Shown one piece after another: positions 1 to 9,401 of a DNA stretch of 64,000 bases (position 1 is its first letter; every line of letters begins with the position of its first letter). The notes below the pieces were generated by a model. It did no database searches and had not been told where the DNA came from. It saw nothing but the letters and a program-made list of their open reading frames with translations. This DNA comes from Bifidobacteriaceae bacterium. GTDB lineage: Bacteria; Actinomycetota; Actinomycetes; Actinomycetales; WQXJ01. The position numbers were made by a program, and so were the translations under genes. The stretch lies in contig JAIRYJ010000007.1 of NCBI GenBank assembly GCA_031267825.1, positions 126,001 through 190,000 on the forward strand, in the 5' to 3' direction.

Positions 1-119
1 TTAGTGACGTTAGCCGGATTGAACGGGTCTTTGGCTGGAAAGCGGGCCATGACCTGGAGTCGATTGTGGAATCGTCGTGGCGGGCTTGGCAGGCTGGACC
101 GAAGCGCATTAGCGTCTGA
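1..119 (+). CDS. galE: UDP-glucose 4-epimerase-like protein, C-terminal end (cut by window)
   Basis: Reading from base 3, an open frame of 38 codons ends in TGA at 117-119. It encodes SDVSRIERVFGWKAGHDLES, then IVESSWRAWQAG and a short tail. This matches the usual GalE C-terminus, where a Ser/Arg-rich step is followed by a 'LGWKxxxxLExI' segment and a Trp-rich last helix. GalE interconverts UDP-glucose and UDP-galactose in the cytoplasm using bound NAD. The catalytic part lies upstream, outside the window, so the family call rests only on the tail. The last codons form the first unit of a decaying 34-bp tandem repeat that runs past the stop codon. Confidence 0.7.
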   Translation, partial: SDVSRIERVFGWKAGHDLESIVESSWRAWQAGPKRISV

Positions 120-193
120 CAGTCAGGCTGGACCGAAGCTCATTAACGCCCGACAACCAGCCCGGACCAAAGAACATAAACGCCGGACAACCA
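92..193. repeat. Three imperfect 34-bp tandem repeats over the end of the epimerase gene
   Basis: Units lie at 92-125, 126-159 and 160-193. Each has the pattern 'GGCTGGACCGAAGCxCATTA' then a 'GxCxGACAxxCA' end, and each copy diverges further from the first. Unit 1 holds the last codons and stop codon of the epimerase gene. The array therefore looks like duplication of the gene end that then decayed. The remaining bases to 304 show nothing clear except an AAGGG ribosome-binding site at 296-300 for the next gene. Confidence 0.7.
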
Positions 194-304
194 GCCCAGA
201 AGCTTCTGGTCGGCTTGAGGCCAGACAAACCGGACCAAATAGGACCAGATCCTTAGGTATTATCCACCAATTGGCCGGTCTGAGTTGCGTCAAACAAGGG
301 TAGC

Positions 305-3300
305 GTGTTAGCAGGATTGCCCATCAGCCGCAGCATAGGCGTTGTGCGGCGCGAAATGACCGAGGTGCCCATCGTGACAAGTTCGAATAGCCACGCCAAC
401 CAGCCAGTCACCACTCCCGTTAGTCAGCCGACTGCCGATAGCCAGTCGCACCGTCCCCGTTGGGTGCGGCCGGTGGCGATGATGGCCGCCGCGGTGCTGG
501 GGATCACGGGCCTAAGCATTGCCCAGTCCCTGACCGCGGCCGACACTTCTCAAGCGGTCGGCTACATCAACTGGGATGGCGTCATGGCCCCGAATCAGCT
601 CTGGATGGTTGGGACAACACCAGCCAGCAACCTGGCCCGGCCGCGCATGATCGCTGATCCGGGAACCGCCACCGCCGCTAACTTCAACAACCGGTTGACG
701 GTCCGCTACGACAAGACCGAGACAGCCAACGGTCAGGCCTGTTCCGGTAACAACTGGAACAACCTGGCTATGGGCCCGTTGCTGATGGCTGATGGAATCT
801 CCACTTTGATGCATTTGGGTTGGGGTTCCAATGGTGAGAACGCGGGCTTTTTGGCTTCTGGTTCAGGTGATTGCTTACCGGTGACTGACCTGACACCAAG
901 TGGCACTGGCGGCTGGCTGGGCACCACCTGGGGCGGTGAGATCAACCAGAAGACTGGTGAGGTTTACCTGATTGGCGCTGATGAAGAAGACTTCGACGGC
1001 GACTCGACAACCAATGATCCGCGGTTCAACCTGGTCCGGGTGGTGGCGCAGAGGAACGGCCAGGGCGCGATCATCGGCGGCACTGTCGAACGGCTGGCCC
1101 GGTCTTCGGCCACACCGCCAGCCCCTGGCGCGCTCAACTTGGCTCAGGCGGCCACCGCCGCTGGCCTGAGTGGCACCTTTACCGGCAACTGGGGCTTGGG
1201 TTCTGATATGGCGATTGACGCCAACGGCAACGCTTACCGGATGGCTCGTTTCGCACGGGGTGGGGCGGACTATTGGGCACTGATCCGGTTCAACATTCCA
1301 CGCTCAGCTCCGGGTGTCGGCCAGTCGGTCGGTGCTCCACTGTCAACCGGTTGGACCTACAACGTAGTTAAGCTGTTCAGCGCGGTTGACACTAACGCTG
1401 TCTGGGGTATGGCTTTCCTGGATGGTTACCTTTACACGATTCACGGCGATGATTCGATTTACCGCTGGGATCCGCTAGCTGGAAGCGCCATCAACCTGGG
1501 GCTGCCGTCTTCGATGAGCCCGCGGGATTTGGCTTCAGCTCAGATGGCTCCGGTGATTGAGGGCCGGGTTTACCGGGATGTTGATGGCGATGGTGTGATC
1601 GAGTCTGGTGATAACGGTTTAGGTGGTGTCCAGATCGATGTTTGGCAGTCTCATGAGGGCGGTGCGCCGGTTCTGCGCGGCAGTCTGACAACTGACACGG
1701 ATGGTTCATATTCGGCCTTGCTGCCGTCAGCTTCTGACACTTTCTATCTCAGGTTGCGCCCGCATGCGATCGGCGGTATCAACGCCTCACAGTCTTACGC
1801 TTCGGCCGGGTCGATGAGTGACACTCGCGGCGGCACCAATGTTGTGACGGCTCTTTGTGCCTCTCAGACGGGTGACTATTTTGAGCGGTCCTCGAGTGGG
1901 GCGTGTTATGGCGCTAGGCGTGACGGGGTTGACCCAGCTTCGGTGACGTCCCCGATCGCCGGATCAGGCGGGGCGAGCACTGTCTCTAAGGTGGATATGA
2001 GTTCTGACCAGGCGGTGGTGCGGGCGGACTTTGGTCTGACCACAGCCCGGTCCTGGGGGGATGCACCTGATACTTATCAGACGTTAGCCGCCAATAGTGG
2101 CCCTAGTGCGGTTTCTAGTTTCCTTTACCTTGGTTCGGTTCAGGCGCCTTATCCGGATGGCGCTCCAGGGCCTGATGCCGCGGCCCACAACGCGACTGAT
2201 GATGGTTTGAGTTTCGCACCGCGGCCGAGTTCGGGTGTTGTGCCACCGGCTGAGGCTTTCGTACCAGCTCAGGGCCGGATTATGGCGGCCGGTCAGCGCT
2301 ACCTTTTCCAGACCCAGATTGGTGGGTTCTACACTAGCGGCGCGACGGCTAGAGCTTGGCTTTCGCCGCTAGTTGGGGGGACGGCATCGTCTAGCTTGTC
2401 GGACCAATTGTTCAGCCACACGTTTGGTTCGGAAACGTCTTATACGGCCGCCTACGATGCCGCCCAGACAGCTCCAGCGGGCGGTTTGGCTAACGTTTAC
2501 GCACGTGCCCGGGTGGACCGGCGGACTGATTTCGGTCCGGGAGCGACGGCTCTGACTGACCAGTCGAGCCAGGCTTGGGCGGGTGTTGGCGAGGTTGAGG
2601 ATTATCGTCTGGCGATCGCCAATGGCGTTATACGCCTTGGTGCGCGTACAACTGATAACCTGGCCGCGTATGTCAACCTAAGCCTGAGCAACGTTTCTGG
2701 CACGGCGCCATCGTCCACCACTAATAGTGCGCTGCTGCCAGCCCAAACCGGTCAAGCCATCACCTGGCTGCCAAATGACCACGCTGTTGTAGACCCAGCG
2801 CTGGGCGTCACCATCAACACAACCGGTGTCGGCCCACAAGGCGCCAGCGCGATGAACGGCTGGGGCCTGTCAGAAGACACGGTCTGCTACAACAGCGCGA
2901 CTCAGGTTGGCGTGGCCTACGACATTTCAGGCGGCACACTCGAGCTGTCGGCCGCCGCCACAGCAGCCAACCCTGACATCACCTGCGAACTGGTCTACCA
3001 ACCAATCATCACGGCCAGCGCCTCAACCATGACGGTCACACCAACCCCAAACCAGGCCACACCAATCGTTATTGGCGTAGAGACCTACACCGTCTCAGTC
3101 CACGGTGCGGCCTGGGTGACAACAGCTGACGGAAGCGTCACCCAGACACCAGTCGAAGGCATGGAAATCAACTTGCTGCTGCTGGCGTCAAACGGATTCC
3201 CCACCACGCTGGTGAGATTCGTTGAATCAAACGGTTACGCCTACGGTTGCGAATTGGATGCTGACGGCGATTGCAGCGCCACGGTTACGGCCACAATGAT

Positions 3301-6300
3301 TGACCGTTACGAAGTAATCGCCCGCACCCCGGATAACGTAGAAATTGACCGGAGCTGGCTCTACTTCCGGCCCGGCGGGCCGATCGAGAACGGCTCGGGC
3401 GCGGAGATCACAGATGACTTTGACCAGGTCGCAAACCATGACGTACCCGGAACAACAGTCGCCAACTGGGGTAAGCAAACCATCCAGGTGTCACTCATCG
3501 ACGAATACTCCAACCCGGTGAAAGACGCCACTGGCGACCTGACCGTCACACTAGACCCGACTGACACCGCCGGGCTGATCTACTTCGCTAACTCCGGAGT
3601 TTTCAGTTGCGTTCGGGAATGGCCGGCTGGCGAATGCGACCAAGGCCTTTACGAACTAGACGTCTATTCGGCCAAAGCTGGGTTACGCACCCTCAACGTG
3701 CATTACAAAGCTGGCCAACCGGGAGGTTTCACACTCGATTCGATGATTGACGCCGACGGCAAGAAACTGCTGACGCATTACACCACCCCACCAGTCAGCC
3801 CAACCCATTCGACTTTGACGGTCAGCCCATCGACTCCAGTCGACGATCCAGATGATCCAAGCGATCAACCAGACGGTGTGCCAGACAAGATAGTCACCGG
3901 TAAGTCCTACCAAATCCGGCTGACAGCTTGGGATTACGGCCGGAACAACCTGGTCGGAGACGTCCAAGTCGAGTTGACCCTGACCGGACCGAACTGTGCC
4001 GCTGTTTTCGCCAACGGCACGGCCACCACCACGGGCCTAACCTCCGGGATCGGCCAGTTCACAACCACCGCCACCGCCGATAAAGCCACCACCTGCGAGC
4101 TAACAGCCAAGGCCACTGGCGTCGCGGTGGGCGGCTCCCCCAAGACCCTGGTCTGGGATGACGACATCGTTGATCCAGAAAACCCAGAAACCTGGTTCAC
4201 CGTCTCAACTGGCGATGTAGTAGCCGACGGCCAGGCCACTGGGACTGTCACAGTCAGCTTGCGGGGCGAGAATGGCCTGCCGATCACAACTTCAGCCGCC
4301 GATCTGTCGGCCGACGGACCAACCGGTGGCGGAGTTAGCGTTGGCTCCTTCACTCATCAAGGCCAAGGCATTTATCTGGCCTATTTCACCGGTGATCAAA
4401 TTGGTAACCGTGTCCTGAGCGCCAAAGAAGGCCCCACATCACTGAAGGTCAAAGCGCCTGACGGCAACGCCACAGCCCACTTCGTGGCCGGCCCGGTCTG
4501 CGCTGATTATTCCTGGTTGATCCAGCCGAACGGCACAGCCACAGCCAACGGCACCGCCTCGCTGACAGCCGCCGCCCGGCTCTACGACTGCTACGGGCAT
4601 CCAGTGGCTAACGCGACCGTCACCTTCCAGGTTCCAAGTAACGCGGCTGGTGGAGGCGTGGCGGGCCCAACTGCCGTATCCGCTACCAGTAACGCGGCCG
4701 GCCTAGCTGAAATCGCCGTGACCTCTGAGAAAGCCGAACCAGAAGGCACAGCTTACCTGGTCACAGCCAAGGTCGGTAACCCCGCTGTCAGTATCACTAA
4801 CGTTCGCGGCCCAGCCGAATCAACCAACATCAGAACTAATGGCACGCTTGAACTGACCTTCAAGCCTGGTCCGGCGGTACCCGGTTTTTCTGAATTGAGC
4901 ATCCCAACCGCGGCCGGCGGGCTAACCAAGGTAGCTGACGGCGATGAATCCCACCGGGCTGAAGTGGCGGTCAAAGACGCCAAAGGCAACGGTGTATCTG
5001 GCATTGACGTGAAGTTCACTTATTCCTATCCCCGCCGGGCTGGAGAAGCTGGTGTCATAACAGGCCAAGGCAGCGCGACCAGCGGAACGAACGGGATCGC
5101 CGTCTTTGAGTTCACCTCAGAGCACGCCACCACTTGGACTGTCCACGCTTACATCAATGATGCGGAAGTCTCCCGGTCGCCGCAAACCGCTAAGTTCCGC
5201 GAAGGGCCACCAGTTAGTGGAGAGCGTTTGACCCGACTGGTGTCGCCTGGTTTGGCGGCCGCGGCTGACGGGGACCAAACCCAGGTGATTACGGCTTATG
5301 TGACGGACGCTAAAGGCAACCCGATCAAGGACGCCACTGTAACGTTCGCCTTCCCGGCGGACACTAAGGCCGGTGGTGTCGCTGGGCCGGACACCGTTGA
5401 TGTCACAACGGACACGTTGGGTATGGCGACCGTCGCCCTGACATCAACTGTGGTCGGAACCTATGAGGTGACAGCCGATGCCACAGTCGATTCAGACACC
5501 ATCACGATCGACTACGGTTCGCCCGCTGAGGCGGTCTTCACTAACGCTCCGTTAGAACCCAACTATTCGGTGGTCAGCATCACAACCTTGCCAGCCATCC
5601 AGACAGTGGTGACCGAATACCACAAGGTCAAAGTTGAACTGTTCGATTCCAGCCACAACCTGTACACCCCAGCGACTGATGTGACCTTCTATTACAAGCT
5701 AACCACGGCCACAACTTGGACGGCTGGCCCAACGTTGAGAACCTCTGGCGGATCGGTCACTTGGGATGACTTCACCGTCCGGCGGGCCGGTCTATATGAC
5801 GTCAAAGCTGAAGCCGGTGACAAGCAGCTTGGCACCACCCAACAATGCCGCTTCAAAGCCGGTCCAGTTGACCCAGTCTTGACGCTGGCTTCCTTGACCG
5901 TGTCAGCTAACCCGGTGGCCGCTAACGGCCTGGCCAGTGTGCCAGCTAGCATGACCGCCCAAGACGCTGAAGGTAACCCAGTCAAAGACATCACCCTTGG
6001 ATTTGAACTGGTTTATGACGGCGTAGAAGGGGCCGAGTTTGGTGCCCCCGGTGGCGGCAAGACAGCTTCTGGCGTGTCCGGCGAAAACGGTCTGGTTGAA
6101 GTTGAGATTGTTTCGCTGTTCATGGGCAATTTCCCGGTGCGCGGCGAGCTAGATGGGGATTACAGCCCCGAGCCGTACCCGGAAGCCAACTTCATCAACG
6201 ACGCCCCACAACCAAATGAATCCGATTTCAGAGTTGACCGCACCCCGACCAACGTTTCCCCAGATGGAGCGATCGCTGACGGTTCTGATTCGTTTACTGT

Positions 6301-9259
6301 GACGGTGACGCTGCGTAACTCGGCGTCTGTACCGATCAACGGGGTTGGCGGGACTGTCCAATTCGTGCCGATTACGGCTGTTGACGTTCAGATGCAGTCC
6401 TTCGCCTTCATCACCGGGCGTAACGGTAACCCAACCGGTCAAGCTCAAATCCAGTTATCCACCCTGAAAGCCGGGGAGTACGCCGTTAGGGTTCTGGTTG
6501 GGGCTGATCCGGTCGCAACCGAACCGAAGGGCACTGTTTTTGAGGTCAAAGTCACCTATGGCCCTGGACCAGTTGACTATGACCTGACACGGGCAACCTT
6601 CAGCGCTACGACTGGCCCGGTCCTGTCAGATGATCACGCCACCCACGGTGCTAGTTTGACGGTCCTGGACGCTAATTCGAACGTGATCAAGGGCGTCGCC
6701 GTGGACTTCGCTTTGAGCGCGGACAAGAACGCGCACTTTGTTGATCCAGAGACAGGCGACCCGTTAGGCAAGACTCTGAAGGTTTATTCGTCCGAATTGG
6801 GGCGGGTCCGGGTTTTGGTGGCCAGCCCAACCCCGGAGACAACTCATCTCAGTGCTGTCATCGGAACACCGCCAGTCGGTAACGCTGATTTCTTGTTCTC
6901 AACCAATGGGCCGTCCGCTTTCGACTCGAGTTGGGAGATCACACCGGTTGGTACCCGGGTTGCTGATGCCGCCGAATATTTCACAGCCACCGTCACGGTT
7001 CGGGACAACAGCCCGTCACACCTGCTGGTGCCCGGTGCGTCAGTCGAATTTGAACACGGCCCAGCTTTGATGCTGTCACCAGCCGGTCCTTACGTGACTG
7101 ACGCGAACGGCCAGGTCCAGGTTGAGATCCGTTCAACTGTCGCGGCAACACATGAGCTGCGGGCGAAGATCGGGGCTGACGGTATAGCGCCTGATCCGCG
7201 CTCGGTTGAGTTTGTTTCGGGGCCGCCCGCGCGTGAACAGTTCGAATTCTTCGCCACGCCCGGTAACGTGCTAGCTAACGGCTCACAGCAGCATTCGGCT
7301 TGGGTAATCGCGGCCGACATCTGGGGTAACCTTTTGCCGGACATTCCTATCGTGTTCCAGGTCGCGCCGGGTGAAACTTCGATCGCTGGACCAGATATTA
7401 ACGGTTCCGGCATTGAGGCGACGGTCAGCACTTGTGATCCGTCGCGGGCTGACGCTCCAGACTGGTGCGATCAGAAAGGTAAAGCCCTGGTCTATTTGAC
7501 TAGCTGGGAACCTGGATCATTCCCGGTGAGCGCTTTCTGGCCGAATCTTGGCGATTTCATCCGCGGCGCACCTAAGTCGGTGACTTTCGAGTCTGGCCCA
7601 GCCGATGAGTTGCACTCTTCGTATGCGATCACTCCGCTGGCCACAACGGATAACAGTGTGGCTGTGCCGGCTAGTGGTGCCGAATCTGACGCCTACAGCC
7701 TGACTGTGACCACTAAGTCAGTTTCTGATCTGCTGGTTCCAGGTGCTCAGGTGCGGATTGACGGTTTGGACGCAGCGGTCACGGTGACGCCATCCGGTAA
7801 CGCTTTTACCGGTTCGCCCGCCAGCGGCCATTTTGGGACTTTCACTTGGAAACTGACGTCAAGCAGCGTCTTAGCCGCGACTGGTCAAGTCCAGGTCCGA
7901 ACATCGGACGGCTGGCGTGACGTTGGTGAATCGTTCTTGGTGCGTTTCTCTGGCGGCCCACCTGATGGCACAACCAGTGAACTGACTTCACCACTACTGC
8001 CTGCCAGGGCCAATGGTGAAGGTTTGCTTCAAGTCCGGGCCACCTTGCGTGACCTGGCCGGGAATGCCGCCAGTTGCTGGCAAGGGTTGCAAGAGGAGCC
8101 ATGTTTGGTCACCTTCAACATCCCGCAAGGCACCTGGGTTGTGAACGATTCGGTCAGGACCGATGGTCCAGCTGAGGTTGTGGTTGAAGCCGCTATGAGC
8201 GATGCTGCCCTCGGAGCTGGCACCGCCACGCTAGGCGTCTTCGGTTTGGAAGGCCCGTGGGAGATCACCGCCAAGGTCGGTGGGATCGCCATAGCCACAG
8301 CTGACGGAGTTACCAACCCGGACGGTTCAGCCCGTCCGGCCATTGTGCGGTTCACTGACGCGACACCGCCGCGGGCACCTTCGGTTAATCCGTCGAATGG
8401 TTCTAAGGTGACCGGTGTTGTTCATGAAGATGACTTAGCGGACGCCGCTAAAGGTGACCTGACCGCTGTGGTGCTTGATGCCGATGGTGAGGAGATCGGG
8501 CGTTGCGCGGTCGGCGTTGACGGTAAGTTCAACTGCGCTTTGCCGTCCGTTGGCCACGGTGAGACGATCCACGTCGCGGTGCGGGACACAGCCGGTAATG
8601 GTTCGTCACGCACGCCAGCGGTAGTCGATGCCGTCCCACCAGTCACTCAGCCTGTGCCGTCTGACGGTGAAACTTTGAACGGCCGGGGTGAACAGGCTGG
8701 GGATGTCATTGTGGTTCGGGACTCGGACGGCGATGAGCTTTGCCGCACCACTGTGAAGGACGATCTGAGCTGGAGTTGCGAGTTGGTGCCGAAAGCCGAC
8801 GAGGGTGACCTGGTGACTGTGATTGAGATTGATCCGGCCGAAAATGAGACCGAATATGTTTGGCGGATCGGTATCCCAGAGGTCACCTTGGCTAAGTCAG
8901 CTCTCTACGCTAGCGAGCAGCAGACAGCTACAGGAATCAACTTCCAGCCTGGTGAGGAGGTCACCGCTGTGATGCGGTCTGATCCGCTGGAGATCGGTAA
9001 AGCTAAGGCGGACAGTAACGGCAAGGTCAGTTTTGTTTGGACGCTAGCGGCCAGCACCGCTATTGGCAGCCATTCAGCTGAACTGAGCGGCCCGTTATCT
9101 GGTATGGCCAGCGCTAAGTTCAACGTTGAGACTGAACTGCCGGTGACCGGCTCTGACGGGGTGATCGGTTTGATTGGTGTGGCGGCTGGCCTGCTGGTGT
9201 CAGGCTGGTGGCTGGTGTTGGCGGCTCGCCGTCGGCGCCGGGAACAGCCCGCCACCTGA
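305..9259 (+). CDS. Giant Ig-repeat surface adhesin with LPVTG sortase signal
   Basis: A 2984-residue secreted, wall-anchored protein. The GTG start is chosen because AAGGG sits 5 nt upstream; an in-frame ATG at 356 lacks a site. A hydrophobic signal core lies at about residues 58-74. Residues ~80-415 form an unrecognised, propeller-like domain. An SdrD/Cna-B-like unit with a DVDGDG calcium-type loop starts near 417. A GEVED domain ends near 761 with the motif GEVEDYR. From ~920 to ~2680 there is a long run of invasin/Big_1-like Ig domains with repeated 'VxDAxGNPxxxxxV' starts, then two other bacterial Ig units to ~2856. LPVTG is at 2945-2949, followed by a membrane helix and an Arg-rich tail. 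The likely role is a long stalk for adhesion or cell contact. No sortase gene is in the window. Confidence 0.9.
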   Translation: MLAGLPISRSIGVVRREMTEVPIVTSSNSHANQPVTTPVSQPTADSQSHRPRWVRPVAMMAAAVLGITGLSIAQSLTAADTSQAVGYINWDGVMAPNQLWMVGTTPASNLARPRMIADPGTATAANFNNRLTVRYDKTETANGQACSGNNWNNLAMGPLLMADGISTLMHLGWGSNGENAGFLASGSGDCLPVTDLTPSGTGGWLGTTWGGEINQKTGEVYLIGADEEDFDGDSTTNDPRFNLVRVVAQRNGQGAIIGGTVERLARSSATPPAPGALNLAQAATAAGLSGTFTGNWGLGSDMAIDANGNAYRMARFARGGADYWALIRFNIPRSAPGVGQSVGAPLSTGWTYNVVKLFSAVDTNAVWGMAFLDGYLYTIHGDDSIYRWDPLAGSAINLGLPSSMSPRDLASAQMAPVIEGRVYRDVDGDGVIESGDNGLGGVQIDVWQSHEGGAPVLRGSLTTDTDGSYSALLPSASDTFYLRLRPHAIGGINASQSYASAGSMSDTRGGTNVVTALCASQTGDYFERSSSGACYGARRDGVDPASVTSPIAGSGGASTVSKVDMSSDQAVVRADFGLTTARSWGDAPDTYQTLAANSGPSAVSSFLYLGSVQAPYPDGAPGPDAAAHNATDDGLSFAPRPSSGVVPPAEAFVPAQGRIMAAGQRYLFQTQIGGFYTSGATARAWLSPLVGGTASSSLSDQLFSHTFGSETSYTAAYDAAQTAPAGGLANVYARARVDRRTDFGPGATALTDQSSQAWAGVGEVEDYRLAIANGVIRLGARTTDNLAAYVNLSLSNVSGTAPSSTTNSALLPAQTGQAITWLPNDHAVVDPALGVTINTTGVGPQGASAMNGWGLSEDTVCYNSATQVGVAYDISGGTLELSAAATAANPDITCELVYQPIITASASTMTVTPTPNQATPIVIGVETYTVSVHGAAWVTTADGSVTQTPVEGMEINLLLLASNGFPTTLVRFVESNGYAYGCELDADGDCSATVTATMIDRYEVIARTPDNVEIDRSWLYFRPGGPIENGSGAEITDDFDQVANHDVPGTTVANWGKQTIQVSLIDEYSNPVKDATGDLTVTLDPTDTAGLIYFANSGVFSCVREWPAGECDQGLYELDVYSAKAGLRTLNVHYKAGQPGGFTLDSMIDADGKKLLTHYTTPPVSPTHSTLTVSPSTPVDDPDDPSDQPDGVPDKIVTGKSYQIRLTAWDYGRNNLVGDVQVELTLTGPNCAAVFANGTATTTGLTSGIGQFTTTATADKATTCELTAKATGVAVGGSPKTLVWDDDIVDPENPETWFTVSTGDVVADGQATGTVTVSLRGENGLPITTSAADLSADGPTGGGVSVGSFTHQGQGIYLAYFTGDQIGNRVLSAKEGPTSLKVKAPDGNATAHFVAGPVCADYSWLIQPNGTATANGTASLTAAARLYDCYGHPVANATVTFQVPSNAAGGGVAGPTAVSATSNAAGLAEIAVTSEKAEPEGTAYLVTAKVGNPAVSITNVRGPAESTNIRTNGTLELTFKPGPAVPGFSELSIPTAAGGLTKVADGDESHRAEVAVKDAKGNGVSGIDVKFTYSYPRRAGEAGVITGQGSATSGTNGIAVFEFTSEHATTWTVHAYINDAEVSRSPQTAKFREGPPVSGERLTRLVSPGLAAAADGDQTQVITAYVTDAKGNPIKDATVTFAFPADTKAGGVAGPDTVDVTTDTLGMATVALTSTVVGTYEVTADATVDSDTITIDYGSPAEAVFTNAPLEPNYSVVSITTLPAIQTVVTEYHKVKVELFDSSHNLYTPATDVTFYYKLTTATTWTAGPTLRTSGGSVTWDDFTVRRAGLYDVKAEAGDKQLGTTQQCRFKAGPVDPVLTLASLTVSANPVAANGLASVPASMTAQDAEGNPVKDITLGFELVYDGVEGAEFGAPGGGKTASGVSGENGLVEVEIVSLFMGNFPVRGELDGDYSPEPYPEANFINDAPQPNESDFRVDRTPTNVSPDGAIADGSDSFTVTVTLRNSASVPINGVGGTVQFVPITAVDVQMQSFAFITGRNGNPTGQAQIQLSTLKAGEYAVRVLVGADPVATEPKGTVFEVKVTYGPGPVDYDLTRATFSATTGPVLSDDHATHGASLTVLDANSNVIKGVAVDFALSADKNAHFVDPETGDPLGKTLKVYSSELGRVRVLVASPTPETTHLSAVIGTPPVGNADFLFSTNGPSAFDSSWEITPVGTRVADAAEYFTATVTVRDNSPSHLLVPGASVEFEHGPALMLSPAGPYVTDANGQVQVEIRSTVAATHELRAKIGADGIAPDPRSVEFVSGPPAREQFEFFATPGNVLANGSQQHSAWVIAADIWGNLLPDIPIVFQVAPGETSIAGPDINGSGIEATVSTCDPSRADAPDWCDQKGKALVYLTSWEPGSFPVSAFWPNLGDFIRGAPKSVTFESGPADELHSSYAITPLATTDNSVAVPASGAESDAYSLTVTTKSVSDLLVPGAQVRIDGLDAAVTVTPSGNAFTGSPASGHFGTFTWKLTSSSVLAATGQVQVRTSDGWRDVGESFLVRFSGGPPDGTTSELTSPLLPARANGEGLLQVRATLRDLAGNAASCWQGLQEEPCLVTFNIPQGTWVVNDSVRTDGPAEVVVEAAMSDAALGAGTATLGVFGLEGPWEITAKVGGIAIATADGVTNPDGSARPAIVRFTDATPPRAPSVNPSNGSKVTGVVHEDDLADAAKGDLTAVVLDADGEEIGRCAVGVDGKFNCALPSVGHGETIHVAVRDTAGNGSSRTPAVVDAVPPVTQPVPSDGETLNGRGEQAGDVIVVRDSDGDELCRTTVKDDLSWSCELVPKADEGDLVTVIEIDPAENETEYVWRIGIPEVTLAKSALYASEQQTATGINFQPGEEVTAVMRSDPLEIGKAKADSNGKVSFVWTLAASTAIGSHSAELSGPLSGMASAKFNVETELPVTGSDGVIGLIGVAAGLLVSGWWLVLAARRRRREQPAT

Positions 9260-9280
9260 TTCGGTTACCTGACTCGGTTG

Positions 9281-9307
9281 GGAGGGTGCTGCTGCACGGC
9301 ACCCTCC
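9281..9307 (+). terminator. Hairpin after the adhesin gene
   Basis: A perfect 9-bp stem (GGAGGGTGC at 9281-9289 with GCACCCTCC at 9299-9307) and a 9-nt loop lie 21 nt after the adhesin stop. There is no U tract, so it may be a weak intrinsic terminator or a 3' stabilising hairpin. A similar stem (GGAGGGTGT, one G-U pair) follows the second surface-protein gene at 17773-17798. Confidence 0.6.
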
Positions 9308-9329
9308 GGCCGGACCAAACGGTGGCAGT

Positions 9330-9354
9330 GAAGCTCTCACCAGCGAAGACGCGG
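9330..9354. repeat. Shared 3' element, copy A
   Basis: A 25-bp core, GAAGCTCTCACCAGCGAAGA plus CGCGG, is found again at 17821-17845 with one mismatch. Both copies follow a giant surface-protein gene, 48-71 nt after its stop and after a GGAGGGTGY hairpin. Each lies in the short space before a convergent gene. Function unknown. Confidence 0.7.
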
Positions 9355-9401
9355 TAAGCAAAGATGGTAGGACCCGTCCAGGGAGGTCGCGTGGGGGTTC
9401 G

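Noticed and set aside
4-303. 99-residue plus-strand frame at the window start
   Set aside because: Another frame clearly encodes the epimerase end, and this one runs through the tandem repeat with no family or start signal.
305-361. ATG at 356 as the adhesin start
   Set aside because: It has no ribosome-binding site, whereas the GTG at 305 has AAGGG at the right spacing.
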